Shown here: one piece after another, positions 1-12,599 of the stretch | Layout of the letters: the number at the start of each line of letters is the position of its first letter | How positions within the stretch are numbered: the stretch's first letter is position 1 | DNA from: Hyalella azteca | Taxonomy: Eukaryota; Arthropoda; Malacostraca; Amphipoda; Hyalellidae | Direction of reading: 5' to 3' | DNA: 64,000 nt | Assembly (NCBI RefSeq): GCF_000764305.2 | Contig: NW_025935207.1 | Coordinates: forward strand, 1 to 64,000 | Translations under genes and position numbers: made by a program | The notes under the pieces: model-generated | What the model saw: the letters and a program-made list of their open reading frames with translations, nothing else | The model's database searches: none | What the model was told of the DNA's origin: nothing

Positions 1-2045
1 TTCGTGAACTTCAAGGCAGCAATTCGGTGCGTGATGTTCACGATTTTTATTGTTCTTTAGCGTGCTTCATGTGTGATGATATCGCTGCTTATGGCGTTTT
101 TATTAATTTTCTGTCAATATAATTTATGGAGTGTATTTATCGATCTCAATTAAAGCAAAATTTTACCAACATTTGCAGTAAAGTCACGTACTTGATTAGA
201 GTGTGAACATCTCTTATTAACTTGGCCACTGGGACAGCTCTGTGCTTCCTGGAGGTCAGAACGACTTGCGACTTTAACAAGCTTATGCAATTGTAATTTT
301 TTGTGAGTTATAGTTCCCCGGGTATACGTATGCAATATTATACATTTGAAATTGTTACCCTACCAATCTGTGCATGTGAATAAATTCCAACTAACTTGGT
401 AACCTGTTAGGATAGTCAAAGCATCAACTTAGTGACGTCTGCTAAAACTCTATGAATTTGGTGTTTCTTAATATTCTTTATCAACTTCGGAATACGTTCG
501 CGCGGCATAAACCAATAATAAAATTAGGTTTAGGGTTTGATCATGTTTATTTAACTACAATGAAATGGAATAGAATAAAACATGATTCAGAATTGTCCAA
601 TTTCATAAGCATCCGCATGACGGCAAGATTGTAGCCTGCCCTGCTTAAATTTTTTTCATCACTATTTTTTTTTACAGCGTAAAGATGTGTTTTTAGATCT
701 GTATAAATTGAACCTGATCAAACGTCCACGCTTGATATTCCTGACTAGTGTATCGAGCTTATGTAACGCACGATCGTAGAATAGCAAGGTTTTAAGTTAG
801 GAGCACCTGCTATTTTCGAAATGCATGGCCGGATTATAAAGCCGTTTACATAATTTCAGTGGTACCTTTCCAACACGGGTTCGAAAATTTTGGTGTAGTG
901 GCCGTTTAGGAGGTTTTTCAATATTAAATTGTGCTCAAGTGTCACACTTCATTGCATCCTCAAATTGAAAGAAAATTCAAATTCATTCGAGCCCACAAGT
1001 TAAGATTTCGTTCACTTCTGCCATCATCCCGTTAAAAAGAGCATTTGTAGGAGATCGAGAGTTCGAGACAAAGTGAATGCCAACAATTTTAAGGGAAGCA
1101 ATTGGAGGTTCCACGTCGTACCCAAGATGTCGCTCATGAATGTATGTAACGAATTGGCTATTCAATTATCGGGGACAAAAACAAGGTACGATTCCATAAG
1201 TTTTATGAGACAAAGCCAAGACCACTAAGAACGCAAGAAAATCATCAACTTCATTTGTTACATGCAATTTCACTGAGCTCCAGAATTAGAATTCTCTCTT
1301 CCCTGCTCAAGTTAACTTTTACAATATTATTCGCTTTTATTCATTTTGATCTCAACATAGTTGCACTAGCTTAAAATTTTGGTTCTGTGAGTAATATTGA
1401 ACGAACACGTTTAACGATTTCATTCCTAACTACACAATAATTTATAGAATAAATACTGCTATTATTTGAAGATAGACTAGATGTAAGTATTCATTAATTG
1501 CAATCACTTGACCATAACACAACATCAATTATGATCAACACTTAAGCAATGGAGGTCTTAATGTGGGCTAACAACTTTCAGTTTATATCACGCACGACTA
1601 TCTAAGGTTCTACGCAAGTCAATAAATAAATGGAACCAAAATGAAAGTGCATTAGAATTATTTCAAGGATTCTGGATCTATGTACTATGATACTATGCAC
1701 GTCCTCCGAGATGAGAATTTTGGCCAACTCAAAAACATCACTGATAGGATGTTCTGCTTTTCTACCAACTATCTTCAATGATCACGGCACGGACTAAAGA
1801 AATTTTGCTTCCTTCAAGACGATTATCGAACCTTTAACTCAACAAAAAGTACTATAACAGAGAATACATGTTTATAGACTCATTCCGTCTATCTCCTACA
1901 CATCGTCAGTGAATCCAATAACTTTCGAATGCGCTTAAACCAAATTCTCCTCTTTAACGACATCAACCAACAGAAATGATATACTACAGAGAAAAGATCT
2001 AATCAGTCACGCTTATTGGCCACAAATATGCGCCTCGTAGGCATT
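1..2045. other. Non-coding flank downstream of pyruvate kinase
   Basis: AT-rich sequence with no exon I can support on either strand. The open frames here are short and lack family motifs or sensible splice borders. It must contain the pyruvate kinase 3' UTR on the minus strand next to 2046, but I could not fix a polyadenylation site. Confidence 0.6.
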
Positions 2046-2215
2046 TTACTCCACAAAGATAACCCGCATGGTATTGGTGGAGCCAGCGCCCTTCTTCCAT
2101 CCAGTGACGACCACGACGGGGTCACCGGCCTTGATGAACTGGCGCTCCTTGCCGATCTCGACTGCCTTGTCAACACGAGCGTCTACGTCAGCCATCCAGT
2201 CCTCAACACGACCCG
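2046..2215 (-). CDS. Pyk: Pyruvate kinase coding exon 7 (terminal)
   Basis: Encodes the last 56 residues, ending [10 protein letters not shown] followed by TAA (2048-2046). The [22 protein letters not shown] tail is the usual end of animal pyruvate kinases. Confidence 0.95.
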
Positions 2216-5200
2216 CTGCAAATATCGATGTCGGTTGAACAACATTGAGATGAATCATTGTTGAGTTTCAAGAGTCAAATAAGCTTATAATTCATTATTG
2301 GAGTCATGACTAGACATGGAAAATGAGTCGCGCAGACTGCAACTGGGTACATTTAAAAAAGAAGCTAACTCTGGTTGCGTTTTAATCTAAAAACATTTTA
2401 AAATTCCACGTGAATAATTTTATTATATTCAACGATAAATTGGTACTAGTAGCTACAATAACTTTGTGGATATTTTCATTGATTAAAATTTGGGTCACTT
2501 AAAAGCGCCATAATTAAAGCTCAAAACGTCTATTAGGGGGGCGAACAAGGCAACAAATAGCAGTTAGATGCACAAAACAGCATGTGATTGCAGGAGTGAT
2601 AACTGGAATCATACAATCAGTGTCCATAACGACTGAAGTGCCTATGAAAAGAACTTAGTCACGACTAATTTGTCCATTCTAGGCATATACTCTCCTAACG
2701 AATACATGCACAAAGTTCAATAACGTTGCTATAAAATAAAGTAAAAACAGTTGAAATTGGAGAATCAAAAGAGTTTAACTATCTGCTAAGTTGCAAAACA
2801 TAAATTTGAATTAATGGTAAGTATGAACGAACAAATTTTGCGTTCTCAGTATGCGACCAACGTAAATTATGCGCTGCTCAACATGCGGCCAACATCAATT
2901 GTGAATTGCGATGCAAGTGAATGTACACTAAAATTCTATGTTATCCTTGCTTTTCAAGCACCTGTCAGTGACTTTAATATCCTTACTATTGGTTAAGAGT
3001 ATTGGTACTTCTTGTGCATTCTGCAAAATCACGGTAAAAAATCGCAATAGGATTGAAAAATTTCTACAGCTCGCTAAGGACACTTCAGACGTTCGTGCTG
3101 CTCAACCGATGCCAAAATATTTAATTCTGTGCTCTTCTATAAAAAAATACAATAAATAATAGACGAGGAGAAAGGTTAATTTCGAGAATACTGCATGGGA
3201 AAAATAAAGGTGTAAATCGTTTAAAGAAAACCAAAGAAGGCGGTAAAAAATTAGGACAGACATAAATAAGCAAATAGAAAAACAGACGTAATAAAAGCGA
3301 AATAATATGTTATAGGAAGCTTTATTGATATATATCATGGCATATTCGTATGAAGTTTCAAATAAAAAATGTTTACTAAATTCGAAATAAATTATCAAGA
3401 TTTAGATATTAACGTAATACAAACTAATACTTTACCCAGAGCTTGAACGCCCGAGAATAACTTTCAATTTTCATCACAGAAAATCTACATGAAATGCCTC
3501 AGTAAGACATTCCCCACCTGGGGAAAGACTGGCCAAGATAATATTTGACTATCATGTGATACACAGTTGGGCAGTGATGCTGCGTTTACCGTTCCATGGC
3601 TACAGAACATGCATCAGCTCCTCTACGATAACAGTAATATCACTTCTCTGAAGAGCACTGCAACACGAATGAATGTGATTAGTGCAGGTTTTGAACAAGC
3701 AAAGCACATACGAGGAGTCGAGTCACCAACTTGACATAGTGGTGATGACCACTCGTGGATAAGAACAGGATTATGGGGGAACGATAACGATAAGCAAAAA
3801 ACAGGTTGGTCAACAGAATACCAGTAAAAATACACTAGAGGAGATGAGTGAGAAGTAACTGCACTCACCGGCGGGAGGAGCAACTGCAAGGCCAAAGAAA
3901 AAGATAATTTATCCGAAAGAGATCTTATGTACGTCATCGCAAGCACAAGACCGAGTGAGATATGAAAGCAACTACAGTGAAAGGGCATACACATACACTA
4001 GAACGTAAAAGGTTGGAATAAAGTTCCCTAATAAGATAGATGTTAAAGCGAAGCAGAATAATAATAGAAAAATTTATCGTATCATTCTTCACCATGCTGA
4101 AGGTTTATCAATATTATGTTTAATTCAGGAGAAGTTAAAAGCACTTACAGGAAACATTGGTACGGCGTCACGCAGTCAAAAGCCCAGCCAGAATACTGAG
4201 CACTACACTCATTGTCCTGACATTCATTTTTATCTCAACTTGTCTAAGATCCCAACGAACAGACTTATTCCACCAATGATAGAAACATAAAAAGTATCTC
4301 TGAAATCAACGAGAACCCCTGGAGGCATCAATATCACAAAATCACGTAACGTACCAATCAAGACCAAAACGGGAGATGGAGATCTTCATTGTACAGCATT
4401 GAAATTCTAGATCAGAACTAGATAATGCAGTTCAAATACAGTTGCAGCACTTATGAATTGGATTCGCATCTCAAACCATAATCAGCCTCAGCTGAAACAA
4501 ATAATTGCGTAATTACTTTATTTTTCATTCCCTTAATACGATACAGTAGCTTGATCTGGGGCGTAGTAATTCCGAAAAAAATATTTAATGCTCCACATAA
4601 TTCCGATGAACGAACTAGATAGAAGAGACGTGCGTTAAAAACTTTTCACAGAATAAAATAAGATTTATTAGCTTGACCCCAGGCGCAGCAATACTCAAAG
4701 TAGGATTATAATGCATTGTAGAATTTTAATGAGAGATAAAAGGTGCGACAAGACATGAGAAAATCTCACCAGTGAAGTGGACAGGCACAATGCCCCTGTA
4801 GAGGTGCGACTGGCGCGCCACTTGCGCGTCTCTGGTGACGGCGAGGATGGGGCAGCGAGGTCGGTACTTGGACACGAGGAACGCTGAGCGGCCGGTGGTC
4901 GTGATGACCACGATGGCCGACGCCATGGCTTTGAAGGACGCCTCCACGGCGGCGATAGCGGTCGTGTGGGTGCTGTCCGTGGGCAGAGTCACCTGCACAC
5001 ATTCAAAGAAATAATCTCACGCGTGCCCTGAACATTCTAAACAAGGCAGAAAATACTTTCTTCTTATATATTTTACCTAGGATGATTTTGACTATTTGGG
5101 TAACGATTGTCGATGAAACTTGATTTGCCACAGTACCAAGTCGTCGCCCTCAATATAAATGAAAGGTACCATGACTTCAATTTAATGATAACGTTCTTGT

Positions 5201-8200
5201 AATGTTCAAAAAGCTTTATTCTACTACTCGAATGCATTTCAAACCATTGCTCGGTCGTTTCAATCAAAAAGTGGTGAGTCAAGTGCAGTAAAGAGCGAAT
5301 AACTCCGGTGTTATTGCAGTAAATAGTTTCATCAATTACGGTATGTAATCAGAGAAGGCCTCGGGCGGTTTACACTCAGTTTAAGGATGGAAAAATTGTG
5401 ATAATTAAGGATTTTGATAGAATTAAGAGACTCTTGATAAGTCATTCATATTAAATTAGGCTATCACTGACATCTTTCAGAAAGTGTTTGTAGTATAAAA
5501 AAATCAAGAAAAATGTTCTACACGCAATTACACAACTTCTTATACAAAAGTTTTTGCAACCAATGACTAGTTATAATGCAGGGATTACATATGAACTCTT
5601 ATAGTGATCCTTCTACTGCACTTCGCACTCCGTAGAATACGTCTATTAATCACAAAGTAAATTAGAATCAACATGCCATCCCTCCACGCGACTTCTCATC
5701 TCTTACTCATCCTTTCCATTTCTCCTTCCTCTTTCTGGCCAATCTTAGCCACCTCTCGTACTCTGCCACTCTTTGCTAGTGGCATTACCACCACCACCAC
5801 CAACATCTCCATCCTGACTTTACCTCTCCACAGAGTAAACATCCCACCATCCTGATCTTCACTCTCCACAGAATCAACATCCCTCCATCCTGATCTTCAC
5901 TCTGCACAGAGTGAACATCCCTCCATCCAGATCTTCACTCTGCACACAAAAGTACTCACGAGCTGGGTGAGTTCAGTGAAGAGCTGCTTGTGCCAGATGG
6001 CTGCCTCGGCCTCCCTGGTGATGTTGGCCATGGTGCGCACACACACCATCGGGTAGTCGCCCTTGGCGGTCTCGCCAGACAACATCACGCAGTCGGCGCC
6101 CTCCAGGATGGCGTTGCCAACATCGCTTACCTCAGCACGGGTTGGGCGAGGCTTCTTCACCATCGACTCCAGCATCTGAGTCGCGCAAATAACAGGCTTG
6201 CCCACCTGCAAATAATTAATTCATATAGATGCAAACAAATATAATAAATAATTCAGATGCAGCCAAACACTTAGACCAATAGTGAAAGTATTTTGGAAAT
6301 AAAACTGTTTGAAAGTGAAAGAACAAGTAATCATGTTTAAAAAACTGCACTGGTGATTGTAACAAGGTAGACAAAGAAGTAATTTTTTTTTCTATTAGTC
6401 TCACCTTATTGCACTTGGCAACCATCATTTTTTGAGCAATGAAGACTTTCTCAGCAGGAATTTCAATACCAAGATCACCACGAGCGATCATGATACCGTC
6501 CGACGCCTCGATAATGGAGTCAATGTTGCGGCAGCCCTGGTGGTTCTCGATTTTACTGATGATACGAATTGCCTTGCCTTTCTCACCTGAAAAAATTAAT
6601 TCCTCAACTCACTGAATATTTTTAATGAGAAGCCAGGAAAAATTTTATAATCAAAACGCAAATTTGCAGTTCACAGATCACAATGGTTCATTGCCACCTT
6701 ACAATAAATTCATTATCCGAATTAATTGGAATGCAGCCAATGGGTTGTAAAGAATTGCTTCAATTCTATTAGTGCAATGTCTCACCAAGAACCTTCCTGA
6801 TCTCATGGACACCAGCAGCGTCTCGGATGAAGGATGCAAAGACCATGTCAACCCCCTGCTCAACACCCAGCAGCAAGTCACCCTTGTCCTTCTCAGACAC
6901 AGCGGGCAAATCGACCGGCACGCCAGGCAAGTTAACACCTTTCTTACTGCCCAACATACCACCGTTCTCAACGGTGGTATTGATGTAGTCTGAACCTGTG
7001 TTTGGTTAAATGATTCATGATCAACTTAACAAAACTGGAACAATTTGGGGTATGTTTTCTGAGAATTGAGGGGCTATTCTACAACATATCTCACCAAGCA
7101 AACATAGAAATTGGTGTGCATTTAGCATTATGAAAAAAATTCTAACCTGAGAATTTGAAACTAACTGACTAGGTAACAAGGTACCTATATAAACTATTCA
7201 GCATTATGCCCTGCCAACGCCATTTCCAGTAATTTAAAACACCACACAATAATGGGAGATTCTAAAACAACGTTTGCAATTAAGAAAATTCGCTAGAGTG
7301 AAGGGTACTAGGGTGCACGTGCAACTTAATGCCCAAATAATACTTCATGTAAATTAATCATAAACAATTTACCATTGTGTGAAAGGGCAATGACAATCAT
7401 TCCAGAGATATTGAAACCAATCAAGTTGATAAAATGAAAATTCGTCACTTACCAACTTCTTCAGCAATGAGCGAGATGAGGCCATCATCAACAAAGATGC
7501 GGTTGCCAGCTTTCACAACCTTGGTGATATTATCATAGTCCAAGTACACGATGTCCTTGGAGCACTTCTCAAAGTAGGTCTTATCTGTGGTGAGCTTAAT
7601 TTTGTCCCCTTTCTTGAGCTCAACTTCAGAGGAAGCACCACCTTCAAGAAGACCAGTCCTAATTTCTGGACCTTTGGTATCAAGAGCAATGGCGACAGGG
7701 AAGGAATAGCCTTTGTTCTCCGAGTAGCGGCGGGTAGCTTCTCTGACATTGGCCATAGTCTCGCTATGGTATTCATGTGAGCCATGAGAGAAGTTCATGC
7801 GGGCTATGTTCATTCCTGCTTCAATCATCTCCATCAGAGTTTCCACAGACCGCGACACAGGGCCTGTTTTACAGAATTTTCAAATATTAACTTCATAAAT
7901 GCCTTTTCAGAAATTAAAACGTGTATGAGATCATAGATGTGCTGCATGTACCTAGATTCACCATTCATTTCCTAGAAGATTTGATAATGAGCTTAATAAA
8001 TGAATGGCCTAATTATCAATAATTGAAAATTCACCCACCCCAAATAAAGACTCAGTTCAATGTTTCCCATAGATTGGCAGCAAAAAAACTATATTGTGTT
8101 CCCCACAAATGTAAATTAAACCTGGTTGCATATAATTGAGAAATCTTCAACATAATGTAATACTCTTTCATGGAAAATAATCATAAAATAAAATAATAAG

Positions 8201-8670
8201 ATCAGACAATGCATATTAGAGACACTCATGGAATGATTCCAACAGTTTCTATGAATCTAGAGTATGAGAATATTCCCACAATAGAGCTTCAATTCAATAA
8301 GCAAATATTTTCAACAGAAAAACCATGGTAAAGCAGCAAAACAAGATCAAACTGATACCGTGTTAGGCTGCAAAGCAACTGATGACAGAAAATTCATTAG
8401 TTTAAAAATGGCTTCAGACTTGTTAATGCTTATTTACCTGCATCCTTAGATTTAAAACTAAAACAAATTACAATTTTTTTTAAATATGTAATCAATACAG
8501 TGTTCAGAAAATTTCAATACAGTGCCTAATCTTAATAACTCACCAATGGTACAGATGATGCCAGAAAGTCTTTGAACAAACGGTGCTGAGTCAATGTCAA
8601 GAGCAGATTTTTGGTCAACATTTGTGAAGGCTTTGTCAGCCTGGAGCTGCATTGGTGCTACTTCAGCCAT
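2046..8670 (-). CDS. Pyk: Pyruvate kinase, complete seven-exon gene
   Basis: Transfers phosphate from phosphoenolpyruvate to ADP to give pyruvate and ATP, the last step of glycolysis, as a cytosolic tetramer. Coding exons in transcript order: 8544-8670, 7453-7863, 6786-6995, 6405-6586, 5960-6205, 4770-4992, 2046-2215. All junctions are GT-AG and the phases join to 1569 nt, a 522-residue protein of normal length. Motifs: SGIICTIGP near residue 38, [16 protein letters not shown], the catalytic lysine K261 in ISKIEN with metal ligands E263 and D287, the family signature [12 protein letters not shown] (residues 282-293), and [12 protein letters not shown]. In the C-terminal allosteric domain TTTGRSA occupies the position of the fructose-bisphosphate phosphate loop. 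The ATG at 8670 directly follows a splice acceptor, so the 5' UTR lies in another exon upstream. Identity is secure; effector response is not predictable from this alone. Confidence 0.97.
2216..4769 (-). other. Pyruvate kinase intron 6
   Basis: About 2.55 kb of AT-rich intron. I see no exon, RNA gene or clear repeat in it. Confidence 0.6.
4770..4992 (-). CDS. Pyk: Pyruvate kinase coding exon 6 (allosteric domain)
   Basis: Encodes residues 393-466 of the C domain: [27 protein letters not shown] and [11 protein letters not shown]. Noticeably more GC-rich than the flanking introns. Ends in phase 1. Confidence 0.95.
5960..6205 (-). CDS. Pyk: Pyruvate kinase coding exon 5
   Basis: Encodes residues 311-392: [24 protein letters not shown] and [12 protein letters not shown] of the last barrel strands, then the linker helix. 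Phase 0 at both ends. Confidence 0.96.
6405..6586 (-). CDS. Pyk: Pyruvate kinase coding exon 4 (active site)
   Basis: Encodes residues 250-310 with catalytic K261 (ISKIENHQG) and the pyruvate kinase signature [17 protein letters not shown]. Ends in phase 0 at CNK. Confidence 0.96.
6786..6995 (-). CDS. Pyk: Pyruvate kinase coding exon 3
   Basis: Encodes residues 180-249, including [17 protein letters not shown] and the D-M-V-F-A-S-F-I-R strand. Phase 1 in and out; acceptor ACACAG, donor GTGAG. Confidence 0.95.
7453..7863 (-). CDS. Pyk: Pyruvate kinase coding exon 2
   Basis: Encodes residues 43-179: the first half of the TIM barrel and the start of the B domain ([34 protein letters not shown]). 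Phase 1 in and out, with acceptor AAACAG and donor GTAAGT. Confidence 0.95.
8544..8670 (-). CDS. Pyk: Pyruvate kinase coding exon 1
   Basis: Encodes residues 1-42 plus one base, ending SGIICTIG. The acceptor CTTCCAG abuts the ATG and the donor is GTGAGT. An in-frame ATG four codons upstream falls inside the intron, so 8670 is preferred as the start. Confidence 0.93.
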
Positions 8671-11600
8671 CTGGAAGCCCAATAAGAGAATTAGAGGACA
8701 TTTTTAAAGAAGTAATATACACAAGGCAGATGTCAAATATGTGGATCAAACCCACTATTGAAAAAACACTTCAGTTTGGTGATAAAAACTGAATCAACTG
8801 TGAGGAGATGTTAAGGTACAAACTAGTTGTATTCTTAATCACATTTTGCTTTGGAAGTGTAGAAAATAATACCATTTTCAATTCCCTGTCAAATAGAAAA
8901 GACAGGGAATTAGACAGGTATTATTTCACTTCCTAACCCCAAAACCATCTACTTGCAACACTTTCTGACAATATATATAAGAATGCATCAATGATATTCT
9001 TGATTGCTAATTCTTCTTTGATACAGTATATATATATATATATAATTATCAGCTTCTTGATTTCTCCCCTTATCTTAAAATTTTGCTTAATTACAATCAG
9101 AAATAAATCAGCAGCCTTTATCACATCATTTTACAACAAATCAGGTGGTTGCCTTCAACATGCCAACATGGACAGACAAATTGGAGACCTGTATACATGT
9201 GTTCTCTTCACAATTGTTTTCAATTTGTTGTGGGAGTGAATGACATTCTCTTGCCAAACATTTTTGCCACTGAAAAAGTTGCATTTCTTTGCACCTCATG
9301 CTCAACAGCTTAATTACGTGTTATGTAAATCTTCTATTGGAAAATAGGCCAAACACTAGTTTTAAAATTTTTGTAGAAGCAGATTGACTTGAACTGAAGT
9401 GCAAGGCTAGCACTGGGTTAAAATTCATTGGTTAAGTTCTGAATGGATTGTTGTTTTCGTTTTGTAAATGTGTGATCAAATACAGAGGCAAAATTACTGA
9501 ATTTTATTACTTAAATGACAATTTAGTTGATTTTAAAGCATTAAAAAACAATGGTTCTCTTGCCTTTGAAGAAAATATAAAGTATTCTTAAATTGCATAT
9601 TATATTAACCTAAAATTTAAAGCTGGGAGTTAACTTACTTTCTTATAAAGCAATTTACTTGATGAAAAGTTATTATATTGAAAGGATAAAAAACTGCTTT
9701 CACAGCACAACTTTTTTGGAATGATGAAATAGATGCTGAAAACTTTGTGAGGAATACAAAATTTGAAAGCCATGAAACTTTTCAACATGAACAAAAAAAA
9801 GTTGCTGCCATTTTTACTTCCAAACCAGAATGCATTGTGGCAAGAATTTTTGGAGTTTGAGAAACCTCACTGACATTTATTTATTAAACAAGGCACAAAT
9901 TCCCTGATTTTCTATCACTGCTAACTTGGTGGTTGCCTAAGCAAAAGTGTGCAGTGAGACTGTTGTGCACTGGGAACATCTAGAGGGACAACAGCTGGCA
10001 CAGGCCCAAATCTCTCACCTGAACTGTGACAAATTCTCACACTCAATTCTTTGAGGGACACTTATGAGAAAATAATTCATCTACACGTCATTGATGAATA
10101 AATGATGATATTAACACATGAGAAATGAATAATGAAGCCAATAGATAATAAAATATTTTGTTTTCATTACTTATTTAAAATCTGTATTTTTTTAAATATC
10201 CTTCTGTTGATTGTTTATGGAAATGCAACTTAGTAAGGAACTTTTTAGACATAAAATTTTCAGGCACTTATAAATAGCCAATATAATTTCATTTTGCATA
10301 TTATTTTATTTACTGTTCAAATTAATTACATAGTGGTATTAAAATCTGAAGCATTAATGTTCTAACAACAGTAGCTTTGACCAGGAATTTCCCAATACTA
10401 AACATGAATCAGACAGCTACATCAAAACACAATCATTTTTACACATAAATATGAAGGAACACAATTTTGCATGATTTAAATGACTACTAACTAAACTATT
10501 CTTCCAAGCCTGTTCCTGAATTTAGCAATAGATCATCCATCAAATGAGGACAAAATTAGAATCAGCCCTAAATTTTTTTACCAGATCAATGCAAATTACC
10601 TCAAAAGTTGATTACATAGAGAAAAACTTGAAAAACTGCTAATAGTACCAGTAATGATCTCTTGGCCCTTTGCTTCCAAAACAGCTAACATTATTTGTAA
10701 TGTTATTTATATTATAATATTAACATATAATATTATTAATAGTAATAATATTATTTATCAACAGCACTAAAGCTTCTGACTATGATTCTGGTTTGCATTC
10801 TAAATACTATAAATAATTCAATTACATTCACTGCAAATACTAATTATAAGTTATTATTAATAAACATTTATGAGTTATGACTGATGTGTCCAATGTCCAT
10901 GATTGATTGATAATGATTATGACTGATATGTGTCCATGATTGATCCGTTTGTGTATCTTAATTACTAGATTTTTTCAAAGTAATAATAATTTGGATAAAT
11001 TTTAAATAACAATTAGCTACCAATTTATCTTTTTGGTTCTTTTCTTCAAGTAAACATATATCTGCCTTGTCTACATCAGATTACAGTCTGCTTGTGATGG
11101 TCTGACCAAGAGTCAGCAGCTCACAATTGCAATTTCCAATTCCAATAACAGCACTCAGAACCCAGAACCAGCCTGTAGTAGTTTTAGATCATTCAACAGT
11201 GGCTTTTGCTTCATTTTTGCCATCAAATTGAGGCCAGTAGCAACTTCTTAAATGGAAAAATTCTGTTTATTGTATACCGTAAAGGCGTAAACTGGGGTAA
11301 CTTTGACTCCCAGGGTAACTTTGACCACTTTTGGTTTTTTAACAAAAACCCCCAAAACTCAAAAACCATTTGACATAGAAAAATTTTGTCAATGGGCATT
11401 GAGACCTAATACTAAGGCTACATAACACAATAGAAAGATTTAAAAAGTTTGCATATCTAATTGGTTAAAAAAATTAAAATGTGACCCACAAAAAAAGCTA
11501 TTTTTTAAAGCCTGTCAGAGTACCCCCTCCAATTTTTTTATTTTTTGGCAAAATAACTCCAGGTTTTGATGCATTGTAGTAGAACTCTTCTAGTTACATA

Positions 11601-12466
11601 TGCAAAAGACATACCAATGGTACATTAACACTTTGTTAAATAGGAAACATTATTCATCACTGAATTCAATAATTATGCATTAATGCTAAATAATCAAAAT
11701 TTGTGAGCTATCAAAATTATAACACTTCAAAATTCTATAGAGTCAAGTTAATGATACATTGATACCTGATACAGAGGTATTACAGGCTTTACAAGCCTTT
11801 GTGCCTTGTAAAATCTGGAAAACTTCATATTAAGATCAGAAACTTTTGTGCGATTGATGGCAGAACCGACAAGAGGAAATTAGGTCATATATATTTATTC
11901 CAAGATAATATGTTGAAGAATTTTTCAGCTTAGCCTATGTAGCTAATCAAGTAATGAGAGAAATCTAATAGGCTAAGCATTGTCCTGAAACGTTCAGACA
12001 TAGACATTCTCATGCAAAACCTAAGCTAATGGGTTACCTATCAGTTATCTTCATCATTCATGAAACTTAATCTCTATCATTCTTCAACATACCTCCTACT
12101 AGGTACCTAGGCTAGCAACTTTAATTAAAAAACCGGCACAAAGTCAAAAGGACGATTGTCGATTAGAAGTTAAATTTAATCAATGTAGATAAGATCCATA
12201 TATAAGTTAAACGTCAAAAGCGGGATATTAATAAATTGAAAATTCGGTCTCCAACCGACGTGTGACAGTACAGTTCATAACAAACTGAAAAACTCGCTAC
12301 CAGGTACCAGCCTACCTCTGCTCAAAGAGTCCGATCGAATTCCCAAGGTCAATTGGTTGAATTCAAGGTCAAGGGAAGATCAACATTATGTACATTATCA
12401 ATGTACAACATAACACAGCGCAAATAAACCTAAATAACTTTTAAGTGAAGAATATAATTCAGTTAC
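8671..12466 (-). other. Long 5' intron of pyruvate kinase
   Basis: AT-rich sequence with a (TA)n run near 9027-9043, a perfect 10-bp inverted repeat with 10-base loop at 8881-8910, and a stretch at 11278-11330 whose 'ggggtaactttgac' motifs recall the repeat family at 23.8-27.5 kb. No coding exon recognised. Confidence 0.5.
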
Positions 12467-12545
12467 CTTTATTTGTCAAATTGGGCAGAAATTTCTAAGC
12501 AGAGAACCGATACGAAGTCCTACACTTGCCGGCTAGTGCAGCGTT
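12467..12545 (-). other. Probable non-coding first exon of pyruvate kinase
   Basis: The coding start at 8670 is preceded immediately by an acceptor, so a 5' UTR exon must lie upstream. A donor (AAAG followed by GTAACT) at 12466 ends a locally GC-richer stretch just downstream of a CRE. The upstream boundary is approximate and the assignment is inference. Confidence 0.35.
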
Positions 12546-12550
12546 CCGAC

Positions 12551-12558
12551 TGACGTCA
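12551..12558. promoter_or_regulatory. Perfect cAMP-response element (TGACGTCA)
   Basis: Palindromic TGACGTCA about 85 bp upstream of the putative pyruvate kinase 5' donor. CREB/ATF factors bind this octamer. An isolated 8-mer can arise by chance, but its place at the probable promoter is suggestive. Confidence 0.4.
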
Positions 12559-12599
12559 AGAACTCAAGATGCGGCAAGAACTCGGGACGCTATTGCAAT

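Noticed and set aside
5673..5950. Open frame and repeated 'catccctccatcctgatcttcac' words
   Set aside because: Low-complexity pyrimidine-rich tandem words in a pyruvate kinase intron; no coding features.
9027..9043. TATA-like (TA)n run as a promoter
   Set aside because: A simple repeat within the pyruvate kinase intron, with no associated start region.
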